Numbered from the stretch's first letter, positions 22,486 through 34,020 are shown. The stretch is DNA of 64,000 nt from Lasiosphaeria ovina (GCA_033439765.1 JAULSN010000010.1:310001-374000), one strand, 5' to 3'. Numbers and translations are program-made. Notes: generated by a model not told the origin, from the sequence alone.

Positions 22486-23547
22486 ATGTCGAACATCACA
22501 AGAAATATTTTCACCCATCGTGAGCAGGAGCTGCTTGCAAATGTCATGCTCTGCATCGAGTCATTCCCAATGGTAAGCATGCATTCCTCATTCTCTCCCG
22601 CACAACTCGTCGTCAATGAGCTGTCGCACTGACCGGCCAATCTCCAGATCGACTACACCAAGCTGGCCACCCTCCAGGGAATGACCAACGTGCGCTCGGC
22701 GAGCAACGCCTGGGCGGCGGTGAAGAAGAAGATTGAGGACTACCAGGGGCGTCGGGAGGACGCGGACGAGCTGTTCGATAGTCCCCCCAAGATCAAGACG
22801 ACCCTGCGCAAACGCCCTAATAAGGGCAGCGCCAAAGACATAGAAGAGTACTACTCGGGGTACTCGGACGACTCGGAAGACGAGAAACCCAGCGCAAAGC
22901 GCAACCGCGGCGGCTCGGCAACGAAGTCGGGCAAATCCAAGCGGGCTCCCCCTACGCCCAAGAAGACAGTCTTCGTAGACCTCGTGTCGTCCGAGGAGGA
23001 CAAGAAGTCCGTCGTCAAAGTCGAGAAAAAGCAGCCCATCCCCCGCACGCCTCTTCCCGCTGAGCGTATCCTCCGTGGCCCTTCCGATGTCGCTATGTTT
23101 CTCGATCGGGAGGCGCACCCCCTGCCCGGTCAGAAATGGGCCCTGCTCCCCAAGTTTGCTTACCCTCCTCGTGCCGCTGCCGTTGCTGGTGCCCCGGCCC
23201 CGGCCAGCGACAAAGACGTAGAGGAGCTCGGCTATGGCGTGATCGCTGGCCTGCAGCTCATGACCAAGACTCAGGCTCGTACTCGGGCTGATTTCCAGGA
23301 TGGTGCTCAGTTTTCGGCTAAGACTGGGGCTCAGGCTCCCGCTCAAGCATCGGCTTTCGTTCAGGCTCAGGCTCCCGTCAAAAGTTCGGCTGTTATTCAG
23401 AATGCTGCTGTTGCTCAGGTTTCTTCTATCACTATGAGTTCGGTCGGAAAGAAGCATAAGGCGATTGCTCAGCCCTCGGCTGTTGAGCAGGGCGAGGATA
23501 CTTCCCGGTCTTCGACGGTTGACCTGGAATTCAACCCTTTTGTGTGA
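22486..23547 (+). CDS. small SANT/Myb-like helix domain protein with charged tail, predicted nuclear
   Basis: A two-exon gene: 22486-22572 and 22648-23547, with a 75-nt intron (GTAAGC...TCCAG), giving 328 aa. The spliced N-terminus reads FTHREQELLANVMLCIESFP then IDYTKLATLQGMTNVRSASN AWAAVKKKI, a compact three-helix module found at the start of many fungal nuclear proteins and weakly similar to SANT/Myb folds. Then come basic and acidic clusters (KTTLRKRPNKGSAK, YSDDSEDEKPSAKRNRGG) with likely nuclear localisation signals. The last third is low-complexity, rich in Ala, Gln, Ser and Val. The role is unknown; chromatin or DNA association is an inference from the N-terminal module and charge. 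Splicing is supported because the module is complete only after intron removal. Confidence 0.75.
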
Positions 23548-26103
23548 TGATCAAACAACTACGACTATACGTGGTCACGATGGTAGGCTGGTTTACGGGT
23601 TAGCGGGGTTTCTTGTTTCTTGTTTGGCGTTTTATTCGGATGGGTTCGCTTTTCGGAGATACTCAAAATCTCCAAAGCCTCGCAAGGGCGTTCGTGGATT
23701 TCAGTACAAATCGATTCTTTTCCCACACTGAGATAAATACCTCTAAGGAGTGATTTGCTATGACTGCAAAGCTTCTTTCCTACTCTAGGGGCCGAGTCTC
23801 TTGGTTGGTGTTTTCTGTTGGCGGGTGTCTCTGTTGGCGTTGTGGCGGTGTTGTCAAGTAAGCCAGGCCACTTCGGACTGGCGACCTGGCAACCGTTGAT
23901 CTAGAACTAATTCCACCAGCAACGACCCAGTGATTACATGCTAGAACTCTCTTCTTTTTTTTTTTCTACGGTACATGACCTTTTACCACCTTTTTGTTAC
24001 TACGTTATACGTAATAGATCCGGCTTAGATATTCACGTTCGTGGGAATAAGGTTCACGGAACCGGTGGAGGTCTGGGGTTTGTTTTTTCTTCATGGCCAG
24101 CTCACTCTCAACCAAATCCCGCTACTTTTCTCCATTCTTGTTCACCCTGCTTGTGAAGGTCCCGAAATATGCGTGAATATGGCAGGGTGGACGCCTGGTC
24201 TCTATTCGTATGATGTGCGCCAGGTCGAAACGACCCCCTGTGCGTGTTCGCTATCTTCGGATGATCATTGGCTCATCAGTTGATCGGTGGAGATATGTGA
24301 TTCTGAACTCTCTTCTAACGATGTCACTCAGCCCACGCCATGATATCTCGTTCAGAGACCCATTATCCTGTTATTCCTCCTCATCACCATATTATGCCGT
24401 AATAAGATCTTCTATTCACCTTGCAGATCCCCCAATATTGGGTTACTCTACACCGCTGCTCTCTAGTCGCTTGCAGGTAATGTTCAGAAGCAGTATGCTC
24501 CGAGGTTTGCTAAGGAGTGATGGTTTCACATGGCAACCGAATCTCAACCCCACTCCACCGCTACCCCTAGATCTCTCCGTCGAGTTCCATTCCAATATCA
24601 CGCCCAGATATCACGATACATTTTCTTCACGTTTTTATCCCGTATCTCGGACTGCATATGGCATCTTGCCAAGCTTCGTCCTTCCACGTTGAGATCTTAT
24701 AACACTATAGGAGCTTCTAGACTGCAGGAGTGATCGTTTGTGGCGAGTGAGCTACCCCAGCTGCGGGTTTTGAGTCTGGCGATGGCAGAGGTTGAGAGCT
24801 ATGGTAGGCGACGTTCGTTGGCCCAGCTGACCTCCCGTTGAAGTCGCACGTCCATTCCACTCGCAGTTTTCACACGGTTAGCTGAGTCTCGCAGATGTCG
24901 GCATTGGAGTGTGATGTTTTGTTTCAGATACTCAGCCTATCTACATTTAGTGCCATTAGGTCTGATCCTCGGAGGAGCTGGGAAACATGGGGCAAGCTTC
25001 TCGCGCTATGGGAGCCGCAGTCTGCATATATTGCAGGGTGTCGTTGAGAAGAAACACCTGCCCTTTGTTCACCGTCCGGCATTTGGGAATTGATCAATCC
25101 AGAGCACCACGTTTGCGATAGCTTGGGAGCTTCTCTGGTCACCTAGGACAGACTAGACTGTCAGGCGGTGGTTGCAATGTCCTTGGCTGGAACTGCTCGA
25201 CGAGGCTGCCATTCTCGTCCGTCTTCAGGCGCGGCGGCGCGGCGGCGCGGTGGCAGAGTGTCCTTAAGGGGTCAGGGGCACCGGTGTGGACGAATTTGCA
25301 GATATAGAGAAAAGGGAGACGAGGATAAGTTGGGTACTGCAAATTTGTTCCTGTCAAATTCTATGGAGTCTCGGTGGAATGGAGAAAATAACTTTGGGGC
25401 GGAGAACGTATCCCCCTTGGATAGATACCGTGATCTGAAAGACAATGGCACATCCACCAGCGTTTGAAGTGTGGGGTAAGGGAATAATATCCAAATGCTG
25501 CTGGAGGGCCAGTTTCCAGGCGACAGGTGCACTGCGCGTGGTACGTGCGAAGAACGACCAGTGTGGCGGTGGAGGTGGGTGGCTGAGTGGAGCGGTATTA
25601 CAAGTCACAGAACGAGGGAATAAGTTGTATTGAGGTCCGTTTGTCCTCAACTACGCAATGTTCATGCAGCATGTAGTCATGGCCAGTATCTGGCACCTAA
25701 GTACCTAATTAAAGGGGGTTGTTGTGGTAGATATAGGGTGTCTGTGGCAGTAGGTATGACTTTCCTATCCTTCACCGGGGATGAAATTGCCCAAGAACAG
25801 GGTGATCTTCCATTTCCACCAGCCCTAGCCGGACTTTCCGTATTAGGCTTCCCTCAAACTGCAAGCTCACATCGGTAATTACCAAACGCAGTGTCTCAGG
25901 TAAATCATGCACCGGTCCGTCCTGCCGTGCCAGCCCTGATCTGATTGGACCGCTCCGGTTCCAGCTACGAACACACAGCTCACCCAGCTCAAATATTTTT
26001 CCTTCACAAATATTTCAAAAGAAACGCCGCCTCAACAAGCACCCGTTTCTGCTCTTGAACTGAGAAGATAACCAGCCCCATCACATCATCTCAGTCAATC
26101 AAA
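23548..26103. other. 2.5-kb intergenic, no gene seen
   Basis: Only short frames without family signals occur. A GC-rich triplet-like run (GGCGCGGCGGCGCGGCGGCG) lies near 25225. No transposon ends were recognised. Confidence 0.5.
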
Positions 26104-26304
26104 ATGTGCCACAGCATCACAAGAACCCTTTGCCGCGTCTGCGAAAAGCAGATCGGCGAGCCTCAAATCGCCCAAATCCCCTGTCTGCCGCCAACAGTGC
26201 GGGCCGCGTGGTGGTCTGGCGCCGGACACATGGAACAGCACCGCGTCAGGCGATTCAAGAAAACTACTAGCCAGTGCAGCGAGTGCACACAGGCAACAGC
26301 CTGA
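26104..26304 (+). CDS. small cysteine-containing hypothetical protein
   Basis: An open frame of 66 aa in good start context (tcaaaATGt) with CRVCEKQIGEP near the N-terminus and a second CSEC pair near the end (TSQCSECTQ). Two CxxC pairs could bind a metal. It is preceded by a CT/CA-rich leader typical of fungal promoters. I do not recognise a family. It may be a real small protein or the first exon of a longer gene whose remainder is damaged. Confidence 0.4.
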   Translation: MCHSITRTLCRVCEKQIGEPQIAQIPCLPPTVRAAWWSGAGHMEQHRVRRFKKTTSQCSECTQATA

Positions 26305-26392
26305 ACCGAACTGTAAAGTAGATACTACTTTCTCTAAATTACATGTGTGAAGGAGGCTGATTGTGGCTAACGATGTATTTCCCCCCAGGTCG

Positions 26393-27168
26393 GCTCCGGT
26401 GGCAGCGGTTACAATCGCGACTACCGCGATATTGCGTCGGCGGGTCCGCGGCCCCAACAAGATCTAGATATTGCGGCTCTGGCTAGGGAACTCTTCTGGT
26501 GCGGCCGTAGCGACGGCGACGAGGTGAAGCGGGATCGGGAGAACACATCGTTCGTTATGGCCAACCTAGCTTCCGATGTAGCTTTGACGAAAGTCGAGTC
26601 AAGCAGTTCTTCCGCGAATACGGCCACGTCAACAACATTGACCTGCAGACCTACTGAGAGAAGAAGAGGCCCCACGAGACGCTTGTCGGATCTCACTGGA
26701 AAATTGTACACTTCTTTTCCGGTATTGGCCTTCGACTGCCTGCCTGATTGCCGGCCCCATAACGGTGTTGGGCCGCCCACACTTTGTCCAGTGAGCCGAC
26801 ACCATGGTGCCATATTATCCGAACCTGGCCGAGGACGGCGTCGACCGCGGAGAGCTCGCGATCGTGCTCCAGAGTGGAGGATCACTTTACCAGCTTTGGC
26901 CTCTGACTGCCGACCTGATTGCCGGGCCCATCACGGTGTTGGGCCGCTCGCAATTGCTCTTATCGAGATTTGTTCCTCTGAAGATGCCCGTTCCGCAATG
27001 CTACAGGACGGCAAATACTTCGGCAGTCCGGTTGTGCTAGTGACGCCTACCACTGACTACACTCTCTATGTCACCAACTACCCTCCCGAGGCCGACTCGT
27101 GGCGTGAAGTCACGCCCCGTACTTTAACTTTAGTCACAACTGGGGGTTGCTACGGCCTATGTAGGTAG
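26393..27168 (+). pseudogene. Prp24/SART3-like RRM splicing-factor fragment, frameshifted and interrupted
   Basis: Pieces of the RRM region of a fungal Prp24-type U6 snRNA-binding factor can be read. The frame LARELFWCGRSDGDEVKRDR followed by ENTSFVMANLASDV matches the entry into an RRM. The continuation is in the next frame (DESRVKQFFREYGHVNNIDL), then a stop. Further on, DARSAMLQDGKYFGS and YTLYVTNYPPEAD match the end of one RRM and the start of the next. At least one frameshift near 26590 and a stop near 26658 are seen. A block with direct repeats (26719-26947) sits where the middle of the RRM should be. A functional copy presumably exists elsewhere in the genome, so this is probably a duplicated and decayed fragment. 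Limits are approximate. Confidence 0.6.
26719..26947 (+). repeat. direct repeat pair of about 58 bp inside the Prp24-like fragment
   Basis: 26719-26776 (CCGGTATTGGCCTTCGACTG...) and 26890-26947 (CCAGCTTTGGCCTCTGACTG...) both run to GTGTTGGGCCGC and are clearly related. The DNA between them includes 26814-26880, which recurs at 27801-27868. Confidence 0.7.
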
Positions 27169-28869
27169 TCGCTAGGAGTCGTGCAGCATACGATCATTAT
27201 TTTGTCCAAGCCTCCCACAAAGTCGCAGGAAGAGAAGCGGCAAAAGTGCGGCGGAGGCTACAACGTGGGAGAAGAAGCAGGAGGAAAAGCCAGTGTGGAA
27301 GCCGACACAAATAAGATGACCCAGGCCGCAGGGAAAAACCAGGACGACCAGCACAACAGCGCAACAGATCCAGCCATGTTATTGGGAGCATGATTACCGA
27401 CCGGACGGCAAGAGCCCAGCTCTGAGCAGGTGGACCCCCGGCACCGCCTCCGTATGTGCAATAAGAAGCTGCAGCACAGGCTAATCGGCCAAGCGTCGAC
27501 ATGCTAGACCGGAAAAGTACATCGACAGAACGAACCCGTCTCTTCAACGACGCCTATGTCCAGTGCGCCGACGCCATAGTGCATTACTGAAGCGGTGAAA
27601 AGGCACCACAACACAGCAAAACAACAAGAGCAGGACCAGGGCGAGCCGTAGGCTAGGAAAATGGGTGTAAAAGTCGATGTTTTCTGGAAAGGAAGAGGGC
27701 GCTAGAGCAGAGTTTTATCGTCAAACGCATAGGCCGCAGGGTGGCCTACATCCCTGATCTGAACCCCTGACTAGTGGGTGTTTACCATGCCCGATTCGGT
27801 ACTATCCGAACCTGGCAGAGGACGGCGTTGACCGCGGAGAGCTCGCTATCGTGCTTTAGAGTGGTGCATCAAGGGGATGGTGTGATATAGAATATAGAGC
27901 TGGGGAACTACATCAAGAAAAGGATGTAAGTTGGAAGTATCTTACAAAGAAAAGAGACAGTTATTTATACAAAAGAGAGAGTATAGGGTGGGTACCCTTT
28001 GCAGAGTAAATGCGAGCACGGCAGGACAGTTGGGAGTATAGGGGGATGTGGCTTGAATGCTCGGGAGCCACACCACTGCGCCTTGACAGGGGTACGTTTA
28101 CCGTGTCACAGATGGTGTGAGCTACACATTGAAATTTGTATCTTAGTACCTGGGCCCCGGACCGTAATGCAGAGGACATGGTTACGGCTCTCAGTACGTC
28201 CATGGAAGATTTATGACAGTGCCCTGGTCAAGGTCCTCCAGGTCTCCACCAAGGCGATCACGGCAGAGCCCATTGTTCTTGTCTGGTTCCATGGGAGAGA
28301 CCTTGCGGGCTGGAGAGGGAGGGTCTCCGAATTGGGGAGGACGGGCACCGCAAGGCTGAGGCAGAAATAGAGCAAGCTCGTGGTCTTGTCGACTCAGTTG
28401 TCGAATTGCAAGCAGAAGAAATGGAGCGACGACCGGCAGTTCCAGCCGCCGAACACGAGGGATTTACAATTTATGTGGCTGGTTCTTGTATTTTACTTCT
28501 TTAGGACGGTGTGGCTGTTGGGTATTAATGTTGGTATCAGGAAGCATTAAATGTCAAAATCAGCCAGTTGTAACAAGTGGAATGAAGTTGCTCAGAGCTT
28601 AGTCTCTATCAAATTCCCCACGAATCATATTTATGTTCTTTTATGATGAGGAGTTACCCTCCAGTCGTCTTGCTAAATACAAAAAGATTACAAAGGTTAT
28701 ACATCTATGGACAATGTTGTTTAAGGCTCAAGATATAGTTGTGGGTGTATCAGTTCCGGTCTAGGCTTCCAGCGCGGAAGATGTGGGCGAGGGAGTGATT
28801 CTGATTGTGCACGTGTTGGGTGAGGACGAAGGGTCTGGGGGTGTGGGTTGCTGTGAGATCCCGTCACAG
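27169..28869. other. intergenic with gene debris
   Basis: No intact gene. Besides the repeat at 27801-27868, a short coiled-coil-like frame (AEIEQARGLVDSVVELQAEE, near 28350-28425) may be debris of an unidentified gene. Confidence 0.35.
27801..27868 (+). repeat. second copy of the 26814-26880 segment
   Basis: TACTATCCGAACCTGGCAGA...GTGCTTTAGAGTGG matches TATTATCCGAACCTGGCCGA...GTGCTCCAGAGTGG about 1 kb upstream with few differences. In one frame the first copy reads PNLAEDGVDRGELAIVLQSG, while the second has TAG in place of the CAG codon. Confidence 0.7.
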
Positions 28870-28874
28870 TCGAT

Positions 28875-30118
28875 TTAATAAACTTGCACTTCATGAGGAG
28901 CGGCCGCGGTGTTGCAGAGTGGCACTGATGATGGAGACGTCGGCTTCGATGACGGTCCAGTACACAACGGGCGCCCGAGTATCTGATAGTCGAGCAGTAG
29001 CCGAGGATTTGTGACCATTCGTGACGGTACACTTACATGTCCAGTCGAGATCGGTGTTCGACGACTCGAGGATGGGGACAGACAGCGCGCAGCGGGCCAT
29101 ATCCGCACCGATGACGGAATAACCGAGAACAAAGACGGTCACAACCTGGATCTTCCTTGAGGTCGACATGGGAAGGTTCCAGAGATCGCCAGGATAACGA
29201 CTTGAAGAGTAGAGCATTTGTTAGGACAAAGTCGATGAACTGCAATGCTGTGGGGAGTTGCTACTTGCCATCTGTCAGTGTCTGAGAGGCTGCCAGCCCA
29301 GAATATCTTGTCCGAGTCAATGCATCTGCCGTCAATAGGCTCTGCGACAGAGCGCCAGTTGCCGCTGATGGGTATGCAAATGACTAAATGTGGGAGGCAT
29401 ATAGATCTCCAAGTCAGTATTTGAACAATAAGCTATCTCTGGCGGCTGTAGAATGTCTTACGCAAGTTCGCGAAGAAGATGCCAGCAGCACCGATCGACA
29501 CGATGGCAATCATGGTCCAGGCTGCGAATTCAAATCTCCACGATGCGGAAAATATCTTTTTGTAGAGGAACAGCATGCTCAACTTGGCCATACCCAGGGA
29601 GATGGCGCCGACAAATTCCAAGACACATAATGTCTATGAGGGTCCAGAGTCAGCAACGCGGACGAGTTCAGAGAGGAGATCTGAGTGGAGGCAGCCTTAC
29701 CTAACATACCTTGACAAATACCTCGTATTCGCGTGGGTGCTATATCCGGCGGTCATTTTCACCGAGCTCCAGATGGTTGCCAACTACGCCAAGGTAAACG
29801 GCTAAAAAAAAAGGTATGATGAGAATTACGTAGTATGAGTATATAAAAAACAAAACTCACTTAGTAAAGAACAGACAGACACGGCGTACCCAAACACCTG
29901 TAGTTTTGTCAGGGGTATTTAGTAAAGTCGAACTTCAAAAGGTCAAACAGGGGGATAATCAGGTACGCATCCGTACCAAAGACCCCATGGTAGTCGTCGG
30001 CCTGGAGCGGAAGCCTCTTGAGCGAGAGGCGGGTATAGACACGAAGTCCGACAACAAGGATAGCGATGAGCGGCATGGAAATGGACAACCCAATGACGGT
30101 TGTCTGCTCGCTGGACAT
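28875..30118 (-). pseudogene. PTH11-like / fungal rhodopsin-domain membrane protein, disrupted
   Basis: Reading leftwards from MSSEQTTVIGLSISMPLIA: a first membrane helix with LRVYTRLSLKRLPLQADDYH (the Arg-rich loop and DDY motif of the family), then VFGYAVSVCSLLTVYLGVVG, LEFVGAISLGMAKLSMLFLY, WTMIAIVSIGAAGIFFANLL, ICIPISGNWRSVAEPIDGRC (PxxxxW..Cys loop), STSRKIQVVTVFVLGYSVIG and YWTVIEADVSIISATL. These are the signatures of the seven-helix integral membrane proteins of fungi (PTH11, satratoxin-cluster type). The pieces join through recognisable introns, for example GTAAGA...ATTTAG before the ICIP block. A TAG at 29740-29742 lies in frame after GENDRRI. The frame shifts near 29205 and again near 28915. 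It lacks a CFEM domain in what remains. A non-functional relic is likely. Confidence 0.7.
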
Positions 30119-30719
30119 GATTGCCGTTGTATGGTCTACTTGTCCCAATTCTGCAATGCGTCCCATATTGGTTCCCCTCAGCTCCTGTTTTTGGTGTGTG
30201 CGAAGAGAGTCGTCATTTCACGTGTACTCTCCATAGCAACGTTATGATGATGATGTCCATATGTTGGAAAGAAGAAGTTACACCTCGCATCTTTTCCTGG
30301 CCTTAGTCTACCCGGCCCAGCCATGAGATTCGTGGTCTGCAACAGCGCTGCAAACAAATCATAGTGCAACCACGAGTGTTGGCGCCAAACCAGACGATCT
30401 CTGAATTCGTGCCGTGATTCATGGGCAGCTAATCAAAGACGCCCTATGCACATAATTAAGATGCATTGGGTCATCCAATCTAGCAGAACATCTTATGTGT
30501 TGGCCCACCAAAACCCCGACGCCATGACCTGTAAGAAATGGATCCCCATGCCATCTCCATGATCAAAGTTATGTCACTAAGCCAGGTCAAATTGCCTAGT
30601 TGACCACATCAAACTCAAAAGGCAGGCATTCAGTCTCAGCCGCCAGAGCACAGGCAACTCTCTCAACCTTTGCTTATGTCGGCTGAGGAAGTCGCAGGCG
30701 GGGAGGTATTCGAAACGAG

Positions 30720-31770
30720 ATGAGCCGCCTTGATGAAAGAGGAATTGGCCAGGAAACTAGACCACAACAACATAACATCCTGTCTACGAGTGAAGACCAA
30801 GTCGCGGAGAGAATCACGTCCGTGTTGGTATCCGAATCCTCCACAGACATTGGACCTGGAAACACGCGAAAGACGAGCAACGGCAGCAAGCTGTTCAAGC
30901 ATGTTCGGCCCAATGAACCCTTCACCATTGCGAACCAGCTGCAGCGCACCCTTCTCAACTCGTGCATCAACATCTTGCTCCTAGCTGCGCCGTCTGGCAT
31001 CACGCTGCACTTCACGAGCGTCACTCCAGTAGCCATTTTCGTGACCAACTTCGTCGCCATTATCCCTCTCAGCGCGTCTCTCAGCTTCGCTATAGAGGGG
31101 GTCGCCTTGCGGCTAGGCGAGGCTCTGGGCGGGCTCCTGAATGTAACATGCGGGTATGCCAGCTTCACCGCAGCATGATACTATTGTCCCCTGCCAGATC
31201 GCTCACCGACTTTTGATGTTGAACAGGAACGCCGTCGAGCTGATCGTCTCCATCATGGCCCTCCTCCAGGGACAGATCGACATCATGCAGACCACCCTAA
31301 TCGGCAGCACCCTGTCCAACTTACTGCTTGTCACGGGCCTGTGCTTCTTCGTCCCCGGTCTCAGCCGCGAGGAGCTGGTCTTTAACCCGACTGCCGCGCC
31401 GACAGCGGCAAGCTTGCTGGCGCTGGCGGTTGCCGGTATCATCGTGCCTACCGTCTTCGATCTCTCCTCCAGCACCTCGCTTTCGGATGTGGCCAAACCG
31501 TCGCGAGCCACGTCGGTCATCCTGCTGGTAGCTTATGTCGCATGCCTGTTCTTCCAGCTCAAGACGCACCATTCCGTGTATAATGAGCAGATTGTGGCGG
31601 CTCCTTCGCCCGTGACAGCCGCTGTGGGAGATCTCCAGCTGGATATTGTGGGAGCCGGTGGCCTTGGCGATGAAGAGGAGGACGAAAGCGTGTCGCCGAA
31701 ACTGCATCCCGCAGTCGCAGTTCTGCTGCTCGTTGGCTCGACGGTAAGTCACCATCACGACCTCGCTTGC
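30720..31770 (+). pseudogene. vacuolar Ca2+/H+ antiporter (CAX/VCX1 type), C-terminal half missing
   Basis: Exon 1 (30720-31153) and exon 2 (from 31227) are joined by a 73-nt intron (GTATGC...GAACAG). The protein starts with a hydrophilic N-terminus, then SVTPVAIFVTNFVAIIPLSA, LGEALGGLLNVTCGNAVELI, VSIMALLQGQIDIMQTTLIG, SNLLLVTGLCFFVPG and LLVAYVACLFFQLKTH. This is the first of the two homologous halves of a cation/proton exchanger, with the GNAVELIVSI signature of alpha-repeat 1. The usual NATF before it is NVTC here. After VLLLVGSTV a donor-like GTAAGT follows, but no exon with the second alpha-repeat (GNAAEH) is found in the next kilobase. A chain with one half should not transport. It could be a 3'-truncated pseudogene; an unusually long intron is unlikely. 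Confidence 0.75.
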
Positions 31771-32015
31771 TGACGTCTCCCAGTTGACAGACCCGAGCCT
31801 GTGCAAAGTAATTCCGATCTCGCTTTCGTGCCCAAAGATAAGGACTCAACAGCACTGTCTAGTGCTGGTGGGCTGCGGCCAGATCCATCCAAAGCGAACT
31901 GCTGGGCCCAATTATAGTTTACCAACCGAGAAGTGGGACTGATGTTGCAGCGAGAACAACCTGCGGTATGTCTTTCCGACGCAAAGAAGACAACGACGAA
32001 CACGCCGTACCACTA

Positions 32016-32074
32016 GCACGAAGATACCACAGGCACGAAAGATACCACAGGCACGAAGATACCACAGGCACGAA
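32016..32074 (+). repeat. short tandem repeat, unit about 18-19 bp
   Basis: GCACGAAGATACCACAG and near-identical units follow one another three to four times (with or without an extra A), ending at GCACGAAAACATGG. It is intergenic. Confidence 0.8.
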
Positions 32075-32242
32075 AACATGGTCGAACTGCAAGAGGTATC
32101 ACTTTATTTGCGACTCGATAACTAGATATAGGAAATACACGTGCGCCGCAACCAAGCAATCCGCAGCCTCTGCGTGCTCAGAACGCTGCCTTTCACATGC
32201 CCGTGCCCTTGTTCAAGCGTTGTCGTGACCCAATTCGGGCGT

Positions 32243-32839
32243 CTACTGCTCATCTTCATCTTCCTCGGTCTTCTTGGCAGGCACGGCGTCCTCGTCGTCA
32301 TCCTCGACGTCGCGCTTGACATCTTCCTCGACTTCGGCCTCGACATCTGCCTCGGCCTCCTGCTCGACGTCCTGCTCTGCCTCTGGCTCGACTTCCTGCT
32401 GAGCAGCGACCTTGGCAGCCTCCGCCTGGGAAGCCTCCCCGGCCGCCTTCATCGCAGCTTCGTCCTTGGTAGCTTGCTGGGCGAGCTGGGCCTTCTTGAC
32501 AGCGTCGCTGCTGGCAGCCAGGCGGGCCTGCTCGGCGTGGCGGCTCTCCTCGTCGATGCGCAGGCGCTCAGCCAGCTCGTGCAGGTTGTCAGCAGGCCCG
32601 TTCTTGTGCGCCTCACGGCTGCGCGCCTCGTTGAACCGCCGCAGCGCCAGCACCATCTCGTGCTCGTGGATCTCGTTGGGCGGCCACGAGATCTTGCCCG
32701 CGTCCATCTCCTTGTTCCACCGCTCGTACGGCGTCAGCGGGTTCTCGGGTTCCTTGTGGTGCGAGAAGAGCCCCATCAGCCCGTGGGCGACGTCGTGGTG
32801 CGGGTGGCCATCGGCCGCGGGCTTGGAGGTGCCAGTCAT
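32243..32839 (-). CDS. acidic coiled hypothetical protein (198 aa)
   Basis: A single-exon frame read from MTGTSKPAADGHPHHDVAHG at 32839; an in-frame ATG 26 codons earlier gives a less likely start. The N-terminal 60 residues are His/Pro-rich and contain GLMGLFSHHKEPENPLTPYE, WNKEMDAGKISWPPNEIHEH and EMVLALRRFNEARSREAHKN, which look like a conserved fungal module. The middle (about residues 85-145) is Ala/Gln/Lys-rich and likely a coiled coil. The last 50 residues are almost only Glu, Asp, Val and Ala with a few Lys (EVEPEAEQDVEQEAEADVEA). There is no signal peptide or membrane segment. I do not recognise a characterised family, and the function is unknown. The reading frame is clean and GC-rich, so I regard it as a real gene. 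Confidence 0.7.
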   Translation of the reverse strand: MTGTSKPAADGHPHHDVAHGLMGLFSHHKEPENPLTPYERWNKEMDAGKISWPPNEIHEHEMVLALRRFNEARSREAHKNGPADNLHELAERLRIDEESRHAEQARLAASSDAVKKAQLAQQATKDEAAMKAAGEASQAEAAKVAAQQEVEPEAEQDVEQEAEADVEAEVEEDVKRDVEDDDEDAVPAKKTEEDEDEQ

Positions 32840-34020
32840 GATGGCAGTGAGCCTGTGAAGGGGTGTAGGTTTTTCTTTGCAGTGAGAGACGCCGACGGGG
32901 GAGTCTGCAGTGTTCAATTCCTCTCGGGAATGGAGGTGCTCGTGCTCAATCCGTCAGCAGTGCAATGAGCGCAGAGTGCTAATTTATCATCGACTAACGG
33001 TTGGTTTGCAGAGCCAACACTTCCCGGCCGCATGGTGCAACGACGTCACAGCCGGGTTGGTCGGCTGTGGCCTTGGGCGTGAAACGGGGACGGGCTGACG
33101 AGTGCCGGGATGGTCTCCAGAAAAGCGCCGAGTTGGGGGGCGCCAAGTGCTCCAGGGACCCGGATTTTGACCCTGTGACGCGGTGGAAACGGTGTTGGTT
33201 CGTCGTGGCCGGCTCGCGTTGGCCGCATGCCACAGTGGTGCCGTTCGCTCGCGGTCGGTCGGTGGTCGGTCGGTGGTTGGCCGGCGGTCGGCCACCGTAG
33301 TGGGACCGCGCTCCATGCTGCGCCGCTGATGCTATTTTCGGATTTCGACGGTTTCCCATGGAGGATCCAGCATCACACCTCATTAAACTCCAAAATACCG
33401 TCCTCGAAGAGAATCAATCAGGTGGGGGTGTTTGAGATTGAAATAGAGCCAAGAGAAAACAAAGTGGAAGTGTCAAGTGCAGCCTGAGGAACTGAGGAAA
33501 TGAGGTCTCCCAATGTTGCAACTTGAGGAGAATTGAAAGAGGCTATGTGAATCCTGTTCAGTGAAATTTCGGAGCATTTTGGTTCCGAGGGGATTCATGG
33601 TTTCCAAATTGGGGTGCAGTTCAAGTTCAGCAGTTTTGGAGTGATAGAATTCAACATTGTGCACAGTGCAAAAATCCAATATACACGACAAAACAAGCAA
33701 GGAAATTAAATCGAGAACGTTAATTCCGTGACAAAGGCCGAAATCGGACCAGCAAACCGAATCCAAGAACTGAATCTTCCAGCAATCCCCATGACCGCAC
33801 ATCCGAGACGCTCAAGACCACCCGCCGGCAGACAAAAAGCACCGCCTCTCGCACCATTCCCAGCCAGCTAAAAACGAACGAAATCGCACCGGATGTGCAT
33901 CCATACTCAAACGGCAATGGGTATCTAATTAGAGCGAAACAAATGTCAGCGTGATTCTGCTCAGCGGTGCGTGCATTCCATTCCGAGCGATTCCAGCAAA
34001 CGGCGACGCACACTTCGTCT
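32840..34020. other. intergenic, no gene seen
   Basis: Includes a GGTCGGTCGGTGG-type simple repeat near 33255-33290. No coding frame with family resemblance was found. Confidence 0.5.

Noticed and set aside
32986..33316. GC-rich frames on both strands
   Set aside because: Arise from GGTCGGTCGGTGG-type simple sequence; no coding signal.
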